Positions 6,527-11,854 of a DNA stretch of 11,854 nucleotides are shown here, piece after piece (the stretch's first letter is position 1; every line of letters begins with the position of its first letter). This stretch comes from Amoebophrya sp. AT5.2. Lineage: Eukaryota > Sar > Dinophyceae > Syndiniales > Amoebophryaceae. The stretch is from positions 1-11,854 of the forward strand of contig RXOD01005952.1 in NCBI GenBank assembly GCA_005223375.1, in the 5' to 3' direction. A model generated the notes under the pieces. The model did no database searches, was not told the origin of the DNA, and saw only the letters and a program-made list of their open reading frames with translations. The translations under genes and the position numbers were made by a program.

Positions 6527-8626
6527 AAAGCGACACACAGTCTCCGCGGTGTTGCTGTACTTTTTCCAAGCGTTGGAAGGCTTTTCCACAATCGTGGTAA
6601 GATCTCCGATGAGATATCGGAGGTGCACGATTAGCGAGGCGATGAGGTCTATCCCCATGTGCGTCCACCCCAACGAACGCGCCCACCAGGACGTCGACCT
6701 CGCCCACCACCACCCCTGAACAGGCCACCCTTCATCGTCCGTAGCTGGACGGAGATACCCCTCTAGTGTTTCCACAAGTAGACGCCGCCGCGCACCCACG
6801 CTCTCCTCCAGCCGCAGCCCCCTGGCCTCCGCCCTCGCCCCCGAATCGACGTCATGAAGATAGGCGGCGAAGAAGACAGCAAGCACCGCGTACCAGCTGG
6901 CGCACGTCGTGGTCTCTGCGGCAGTTTTCTCGATGCGCTCCCACAGGAGTTCCGCGAGCGGGGGTAAGGAAAAGTCTTCAGAATAAACCGCGGGATCTCT
7001 GTCGACTTCCAGCAGAAGCCGGAGTCCACTTTGGCTCTGCGAGATGTCCTCGTCGGCCGCGCGCACAGGTTCGTCAAAGAATTGTCTTTTTGCTTTCGAT
7101 CGCGTTCGCAACTCAGGGCGATTCAATACCGCGGCCCAGATTCTTGCCGACCGGCTTAGCTTCAAGATCCACCCAACACCACTCTCGGCCACGAAGCACC
7201 ACGCATCCCTCTCGGCCACGAAGCAACGACTTACTGCAAATGAATGCAGTGTCTGGAACAGGTCAAACTCAAAGTTTAAGTTTGTTCTTGATCTTGTTTG
7301 CTGCGACGGCGAGGACGCGTCACCGAACAAGTGCTTGCTATCCGAGCGAGGACGATATGATGCTGCTGTGAGGGCCTCCCACAGAAAGGCTTCGTATCCA
7401 GCAGCGGCTGCGCGCCACAGCAGCATCAAGGGGGCGTTGCCCTGTTCGTTCTCCCACCGCTCGTCCAAAGCTCTGGCAGCGCGTTCTACCAGGGAAGCGG
7501 AAGCAGGCGTAGCTTCGTTCTCTCCCTGGCTCGCGGTCGCCGGGGCTTCTCCCAAAGATTCGCGGTCACCTCGCAAAATCATCCGCAATCTCTTCAATAC
7601 GTCCATCGCCGCTCCGTCGGGATCTTCCGCGAGGGCAAAGCTTAGTGCCGACTCGTAGTGCACCGGCTCGTAGTGCCAGGCCAAGTCCTCGTAGGTGAGT
7701 CTGAAAAACGGCTGAAGATCGTCTTCCTGCTCTCGTGGAGGTCTACCGGTGTGCATAAGAAGACGATCCTCCCACTGGGAAGATGCCGATGGGCCTGCTG
7801 CACCACACAACATTTCGTCTTCCGTCATGTAGATCGTCTCGCGCGCGAATTCTCGACGCGTCAGAGTAACCGGAAAACCATAGCCATTCTCCTCCGACGG
7901 GGGAAAGACGAGGCCGGTAAGGTCGCCATCCGGCAGCAGGGCTAGACTCTCCATTCCGAAATAATACCGCCTCCGCCAATAATTCTCGAGAAATATATCA
8001 ATTCGTTTTCGTTGGCTCTCGGGCAAATTCCAATTGGTAATTGATATGAAGAAGTCAAACCGGTCCCAATTCCCGCCGCGAGTGCGCGGCCCTGGCAGGG
8101 ACACGCAATTAACACCGGAAAAATCTCGCGAGGCCCCTCGTACGATCGCCGAGAGTTCCTCGTGCGCGCCGTCCTCTCGCGCCAATGCGCTCAGCAAAAA
8201 GTGGTCGCAGAGAAAGTAGTACGTAGTGCCGAAGCTACCAGCATCGGCATCCAGAGATGCAGAACTATCCGGTTCCGGAACAATGCAGCAGCAGCTAGGA
8301 TCATCTTTTCCTGATGCGATTGGAGGTTCGTAGTGACCATGCGCCAGAAACTCGATCAGCGTTGGCGGAATGTACGGAAAAATTCTACCCTTCTTGCCCA
8401 CCGATTCCACTGCGTCGCCAACGCCAGGAAATCCCGTCAACAATAGGCGCTCTGCCACTGCTTCCTTCAAATCTCGGACCGTCGGGTAACCGCTCACTCT
8501 AGCTGTCTCCGGAAGGTCTTTGTGCGCAATCTGGATCGCCTCGCCATTCGCAAATCGTACACAAATGCTGATGAATGGAATCGGATGCGGCTGCGCGCTC
8601 CTGCCGTGCTGTGTAGCTACTTCCAT
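6521..8626 (-). CDS. 701-aa protein of unknown function, 3' end cut by the LTR insertion
   Basis: A long frame with no recognised enzyme motif. The start is the ATG at 8624-8626; an in-frame TAG lies a short way upstream, so the frame cannot extend. Residues 18-98 have a beta-grasp/ubiquitin-like pattern: ICVRFANGEAIQI, then PTVRDLKEAVAERL, then IPPTLIEFLAHG. This is suggestive only. Later parts show a CCC at 112-114, an aromatic segment (213-223), a segment shared with the relic at 9037-9600 (about 285-430), a short CFVAE repeat (468-481) and a W-rich C-terminus (634-655). No signal peptide is seen; 577-592 is hydrophobic but short. The TGA lies inside the 3' LTR, and the last codon before it straddles the junction, so the natural C-terminus was probably elsewhere. 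Undetected introns are possible. Confidence 0.65.
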   Translation of the reverse strand: MEVATQHGRSAQPHPIPFISICVRFANGEAIQIAHKDLPETARVSGYPTVRDLKEAVAERLLLTGFPGVGDAVESVGKKGRIFPYIPPTLIEFLAHGHYEPPIASGKDDPSCCCIVPEPDSSASLDADAGSFGTTYYFLCDHFLLSALAREDGAHEELSAIVRGASRDFSGVNCVSLPGPRTRGGNWDRFDFFISITNWNLPESQRKRIDIFLENYWRRRYYFGMESLALLPDGDLTGLVFPPSEENGYGFPVTLTRREFARETIYMTEDEMLCGAAGPSASSQWEDRLLMHTGRPPREQEDDLQPFFRLTYEDLAWHYEPVHYESALSFALAEDPDGAAMDVLKRLRMILRGDRESLGEAPATASQGENEATPASASLVERAARALDERWENEQGNAPLMLLWRAAAAGYEAFLWEALTAASYRPRSDSKHLFGDASSPSQQTRSRTNLNFEFDLFQTLHSFAVSRCFVAERDAWCFVAESGVGWILKLSRSARIWAAVLNRPELRTRSKAKRQFFDEPVRAADEDISQSQSGLRLLLEVDRDPAVYSEDFSLPPLAELLWERIEKTAAETTTCASWYAVLAVFFAAYLHDVDSGARAEARGLRLEESVGARRRLLVETLEGYLRPATDDEGWPVQGWWWARSTSWWARSLGWTHMGIDLIASLIVHLRYLIGDLTTIVEKPSNAWKKYSNTAETVCRFY
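7182..7225 (-). repeat. 27-nt partial tandem repeat inside the 701-aa gene
   Basis: CTCTCGGCCACGAAGCA occurs at 7182-7198 and 7209-7225, a 27-nt (nine-codon) period. On the minus strand each copy encodes CFVAE (residues 468-472 and 477-481). The period is a multiple of three, so the frame is kept. Confidence 0.8.
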
Positions 8627-9036
8627 TGTATTGCCGTACCCGTAGATTTGTCTCTACTTCGTGGTCGTGCTTGTACTTATTAGTAATTGAAGGTCGAAGG
8701 GAACCAGCTTCGCTGCAACCTGCCTACTGCTACTCCTACACAAAACGATAATATCAAAAGAAACACAAACAAAGCACTGGTTGCGTTTTAAGATTCATTG
8801 TTTGCGTGCTGCGTATGATCTGGCTTCGCTTTCACAGCTTACATCAACGCGGCGTAGGCGGGTACGGATCGGAGTTCGAGGCATCTTCACAAACAGGATT
8901 AGGATCCAGGCCATGCATAGCTTGATCCACGCCGAGGCCGACGACGACGTGCATGTGATAGCAAATATTATGATTTCCTTCGATCAGGCTTCTGCAAGCG
9001 CATTCGACCCTTCTTGATAGTGCTGACCGAGAATGA
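8627..9036. other. Intergenic stretch upstream of the 701-aa gene
   Basis: About 410 bases between the ATG of the minus-strand 701-codon gene and the end of the decayed paralogue. It should hold that gene's promoter and leader, but I see no TATA box or other known element. A forward open stretch at 8781-9017 has no support from composition or similarity and is left out. Confidence 0.5.
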
Positions 9037-9600
9037 TCATTGTTCCACGCGTGACAGTGTCCGACAGAACTTTTGCGAAGTTAAGAAGTCGTTCTCGTTT
9101 CGCGATTTTGCAGCAACTATCTTTTGCTCGCTATCCGAGCGAGTACGATCTGATGCTGCCGTGAGGACCTCCCACAGAAAGGCTTTGTTTCCATCAGCGA
9201 CTGCGCGCCACGGGGGCAGGTGGACGGTGTAACACCCAGCGCCGCGAACGCCTTCCACCCGCTCCTCGAAGGCAGTTGCAGCGCGTTCTACCAGGAAAGT
9301 CGAAGGCGTCGCTTGGTTTACCTTTCCTCCCTGGCTCGCGAGGGCTTCTCCCAGAGAATCGCGGTCACCGCGCAAAATCTTCATCCTCAATTATCTCCTT
9401 AACACATCCAAAGCTGCTCCGTCGGGATCTTCCGCGAGGGCAAAACTTAGTGCCGACTTGTAGTGCCGTAGTACCGTGGGGCAAATCTTAGTGCCGTAGT
9501 GTACTGCCGAGTCGTAGACGAGTTCGAGAAACGGTGCATCGTCTTCCTGCTCGCGCGTTGCAGGTATAGTACCGTTGCCCACAAGAAGCCCATCGTCCCA
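9037..9600 (-). pseudogene. Decayed partial copy of the middle of the 701-aa gene
   Basis: On the minus strand this reads like residues about 285-460 of the neighbouring gene. The REQEDD, SALSFALAEDPDGAA, ILRGDR-SLGEA, LVERAA and FLWE-LTAAS blocks recur in the same order. The matching region is roughly 7247-7780, with clear DNA similarity strongest at 7333-7720. Against the intact copy, a 3-nt insertion (AGATAATTG for AGATTG in minus orientation) creates an in-frame TAA at 9391-9393, and a second 3-nt insertion adds a Lys nearby. There is a duplicated 18-mer (9438-9496). The 3' part is shortened and ends at a TGA near 9037. Neither the N-terminal nor the C-terminal part of the parent gene is present, so this is a fragment of a duplicated gene. 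Confidence 0.8.
9438..9496 (-). repeat. Internal 18-bp direct repeat in the decayed copy
   Basis: GGGCAAAACTTAGTGCCG (9438-9455) and GGGCAAATCTTAGTGCCG (9479-9496) differ at one base and are 41 bases apart. The intact paralogue has this block once, near 7637-7654, so the repeat arose in the decayed copy. Confidence 0.75.
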
Positions 9601-9777
9601 CATTAACAGACGCGTTGCCTTTGCCCCGCACTCCCTTTGGCCCCATCTTGCAGCCGTCTGCCACTCTTCTCGCAGGTCCACCCCGTCCCAGTCGATTATC
9701 CATCCTGGTCGTTCCTCATCGTCTTGCAGGTGGAGTCTTTCCATTTGTGCGTCTTCGTTGTTTTTCTTTGTCGCCTC

Positions 9778-10017
9778 CAGGCCCGTGGTTATCGCTTCGG
9801 TCTTCTTTTCGCTTAGCTGCAGCCCTACGAAGCAGCAAGCCGCCTCGAGTTCCCGGAGGATTCGCTGTGCGCTCTCCTCGCCTTTCGCTTTAACCACTAT
9901 GTCGGCGACGTATCCGAGCCAAGTCAATGCCATCGCTTCCACCTGTTCAGCTGTCCGCTCGCCGCTTTGCACTGCCGGTGCCGTTTCCTCGAACTTATTT
10001 AGATTGATGTATAACAC
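9778..10017 (-). pseudogene. Non-LTR (LINE-type) reverse transcriptase remnant
   Basis: The first 80 codons of a minus-strand frame (9391-10017) resemble the palm of LINE reverse transcriptases. WLGYVADIVVKAK fits the YADDIV active-site strand, a helix ILRELEAACCFVGLQL fits the following LE-AC-VGL helix, and SEKKTEAITTG fits the KTK motif. The active-site box reads Y-V-A-D, so the first catalytic Asp is missing. A TAA closes the frame just upstream and there is no ATG at the start (the first codon used is GTG). It is therefore a broken fragment without the fingers, endonuclease or C-terminal region. Codons 81-139 (9601-9777) stay open but are unassigned, after which the frame runs straight into the decayed paralogue. 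Confidence 0.7.
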
Positions 10018-10795
10018 TTTCTTTTAGCGCAGTGTTTGTTCATCCTTCCGCCAAAGTTATAATTGTATGCCCCCCAAACCCGACACTCATTGAACGCTCA
10101 TGGAAAAGAAAGAGATGCGCGCCACTTGCACACGCTCATGGTCTCTCGCAAGTTCTTAGTATGCTATCGTCATGATCAGAAACGTGAACAGACCGAACGT
10201 GCGTGCGAATCCACCGCCCTGCTCATTCTTCGCGATGTACTATAGCATTAGTTTTAGTCTTGCTCATTCTTCGAGCAAATGAATCGTGAATCATCAATGC
10301 CGCCTAGGAATTTCCTGTTTCTTGTCCTCCCACAAAGGTTCTCCGCTCTTTGCTGGATCGTCAGTGTCATCGGAAATTCAGTTTTTTGTTACTGGGGGGA
10401 TTCACGGGCTTGTTCGAACCACGCTTACATTACGCTAATGGCTTACAGTTAGGGTAAAATCTAGGCCATAACGAAGTTAAAGCCGCAGCCAAGCCCTGGC
10501 TTAATTAACGTTGCCTGAGCGCCAGCCTAAACCGTCACTGGCATAAGCAAATTCAGTTTTTTAAATACAAAGTCAGCATCGCACCCGCCGGAGTACAGGA
10601 AGTGGAAATGCGTGCAACTCTAGATTTAGTACTGCCCCCTATCCTCAGGCTCAGACGCATAATATGACATGTAAATTTCTAGTCGCAGCAGCTGAGTGTT
10701 TGGTTTGTTATCTGCGGAATCGAATTCGTCGGCGATACCCTCGCACGTCGGGGAAACATCGAGTGCTTCGCTCGCTTACAAATGATCAGTCAAAT
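10018..10795. other. Gene-poor stretch with short repeats
   Basis: About 780 bases, more AT-rich than its surroundings, without a credible gene. It contains a 13-bp direct repeat TGCTCATTCTTCG (10220-10232, 10261-10273), the second copy lying in a TTGCTC/GAGCAA hairpin (10260-10278), and a 14-bp direct repeat bracketing 161 bases (10374-10562). Short forward open stretches at 10063-10245 and 10664-10852 look random. Confidence 0.6.
10374..10562. repeat. 161-bp segment bracketed by 14-bp direct repeats
   Basis: AAATTCAGTTTTTT occurs at 10374-10387 and 10549-10562. Such a pair could be the target-site duplication of a short insertion. Inside lies GTTCGAACC (10412-10420), similar to a tRNA B box, but no matching A box was found within the segment. 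An AAGCC/GGCTT hairpin lies near 10495. Calling it a SINE or other element is speculative. Confidence 0.35.
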
Positions 10796-10848
10796 ACTTG
10801 TCTACCTTATTGCTTCTACGCTCCCGAAACTTGTCTACCTTATTGCTT
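10796..10848. repeat. 20-bp direct repeat with 33-bp period over a stop codon
   Basis: A 20-bp string starting ACTTGTCTACC occurs at 10796-10815 and 10829-10848, and similarity continues for a few more bases with two changes. The second copy contains the TAG stop (10835-10837) of the 281-codon minus-strand frame, so a small tandem duplication reached into the gene's 3' end. Confidence 0.75.
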
Positions 10849-11680
10849 GTAGGACGCCGGTCTCGAACGGGTTAGCCTGGTCCGCGGCGTTTTCCGGGTC
10901 CACGTACGGGTATAGCATACTCTCCGGAACTTCCAGCAAAAGCTCGTCCTGTCCCTGTGGTAGTCGCGTGGCGCTCGCGGGAGTTAGGCGCCACCCGTCT
11001 TCATTGTGCAGCAGGTCGTACGCTATCGGCCCGTGTACTTGCATCTCGACGAAGGGCGAAGGTCCCCACTCCAAACCCTCCCACTCCCAAGGCAGCGCCG
11101 GCAGCGGAAAGCGCACCAAATAGCCCCCCTCCTGGTCGAGGTGGCCCTGCGGCAGGCCTGCAATCGTGCCGACCGGTAGGAATTCTACCACCTCGCCAGT
11201 CAACTCTTGAGCCGCATACTCTTCCAGGTAACGGGACCACCGCGGAAACTGCTCAGTGCCCGGCGGCCCCCGCTCGCAATCACCAGAAGCGCACAGACTT
11301 TCGAGCCACTCGTCCATTTCGAATCGCGTCCGGTTCGCAAACCCGCCCCACGGCTTGATGCGAACCTCCGCCCCCGGGCGCAGCCGCAGAGTCGCTTTAA
11401 GCTGAGGCGGCATCAGCCGTCCCGGTCCGGGCAGGAGTAGCGCCTGAGGACCCGCCCGCGTTGGCCGGGGGCGGGGCCGCCCGTATCTAACACTAAAACT
11501 TCCGCGGAGCAGGTTTTGCGTAGTGTCGAACAGGTCCGCAAAAAACGGCTGCAGCCATTCGTACGGATTAACTAAGCCAGCGTCCGGATCCAGGTCAAAG
11601 ATTTCATCCAGAAGCACATCAGTTGCGAAGTGCTCCTGGCGCCTCGTCGAGCAGAGTGTCGACAGATACCTTTTAAACAA
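10835..11680 (-). CDS. 281-codon frame of unknown function, probably a 3' exon or partial gene
   Basis: A long open frame without recognised domains. The first ATG is only at codon 90 (11411-11413). Position 11680 is a TTG codon, and the frame is open back to a TAA just upstream, near 11700. An AG-rich purine run there in minus orientation (GGAGAGAGAG) could be an exon edge, but it lacks a pyrimidine tract. Visible features are an acidic N-terminal part (20-55), an R/P-rich stretch (66-90), many aromatic and acidic residues, and P/G/L-rich motifs (FLPVGTIAGLPQGH, FPLPALPWEWEGLEWGP). No signal peptide or membrane helix is seen. Length, composition and lack of internal stops support coding. The real start is probably in an upstream exon or beyond the window. 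Confidence 0.45.
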   Translation of the reverse strand: MFKRYLSTLCSTRRQEHFATDVLLDEIFDLDPDAGLVNPYEWLQPFFADLFDTTQNLLRGSFSVRYGRPRPRPTRAGPQALLLPGPGRLMPPQLKATLRLRPGAEVRIKPWGGFANRTRFEMDEWLESLCASGDCERGPPGTEQFPRWSRYLEEYAAQELTGEVVEFLPVGTIAGLPQGHLDQEGGYLVRFPLPALPWEWEGLEWGPSPFVEMQVHGPIAYDLLHNEDGWRLTPASATRLPQGQDELLLEVPESMLYPYVDPENAADQANPFETGVLQAIR

Positions 11681-11716
11681 GTTTAAACAACTCTCTCTCC
11701 TTTACGCGAACATCGA

Positions 11717-11854
11717 TCAACCAAGATCGCCACGGGCTGCGGATATTTTTTCAAGTTCAATCATCAGCCGATTCTTTGGTACGCGTGCGTACCAGCGCCA
11801 AGCCCTCAGCCAATCGGGCTTTGGGCATATCCGATCGAGGTGCGTCCGACGCCT
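11717..11854 (-). other. Open frame entering from the right window edge
   Basis: In minus orientation a 45-codon frame runs from 11854 to a TGA at 11717-11719. It includes a W/R-rich run (PDWLRAWRWYARVPKN) and then an E/K-rich end. It could be the last codons of a neighbouring gene or an upstream exon of the 281-codon frame; another short ATG frame overlaps it. The evidence is too short to decide. Confidence 0.2.
11777..11794. repeat. Perfect inverted repeat, 8-bp arms
   Basis: TGGTACGC, GT, GCGTACCA. A near-perfect palindrome that would fold to a short hairpin. It has no T-run and no known binding-site match, so its function is unknown. Confidence 0.6.

Noticed and set aside
6604..6622. CTCCGAT/ATCGGAG inverted repeat as a terminator or intron edge
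   Set aside because: Seven-base arms lying inside the coding frame, without a T-run or convincing splice sites. Likely chance.
6766..7658. Forward frames of about 200 codons opposite the 701-codon gene
   Set aside because: Low-complexity R/P/S-rich shadows of the minus-strand coding sequence with no recognisable domain.
10452..10457. TTAGGG telomere-like hexamer
   Set aside because: A single copy is not a telomeric array.

Overview
The window is eukaryotic nuclear DNA, most likely from a protist. It opens with a complete, recently inserted Ty1/copia-type LTR retrotransposon (1-6526, + strand). After that come host-type genes and gene relics on the minus strand. Nothing looks bacterial: there are no operons or Shine-Dalgarno pattern, and the main elements are a copia element, a LINE-like reverse transcriptase relic and splice-site-like sequences. 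The best lineage hint is a 16-nt stretch in both LTRs (170-185, 6425-6440). It matches the 3' part of the dinoflagellate/perkinsid spliced leader except for one missing A. An alveolate host is therefore plausible but not proven.

Retrotransposon (1-6526). Two identical 271-bp LTRs flank a tRNA-half primer binding site, a cysteine-free Gag (487-2196), a 576-bp non-coding spacer, an intact Pol (2773-6153: protease, integrase, reverse transcriptase, RNase H) and a purine-rich polypurine tract (6247-6255). Every catalytic motif I looked for in Pol is present, so the copy may still be active. Gag ends in a cluster of in-frame stops, and Pol starts at its own ATG far downstream. Pol expression therefore cannot be simple readthrough or a single frameshift at the gag end.

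Disrupted host gene (6521-8626, -). A 701-codon reading frame of unknown function, with a weakly ubiquitin-like N-terminus, runs into the 3' LTR. Its stop codon is supplied by the last bases of the LTR, so the insertion appears to have cut off its original 3' end.

Decayed region (9037-10017, -). A diverged partial copy of the middle of the 701-codon gene contains an in-frame stop. It is joined in frame to a remnant of a non-LTR reverse transcriptase whose catalytic YADD box reads YVAD. The 800 bp above it hold only short repeats.

Right end (10835-11854, -). A 281-codon frame has no ATG near its start and looks like a 3' exon or a partial gene of unknown function. A second open frame runs off the window edge at 11854.

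No rRNA gene, tRNA gene or CRISPR array was seen. The gene families on the right look lineage-specific, and I could not assign functions to them.
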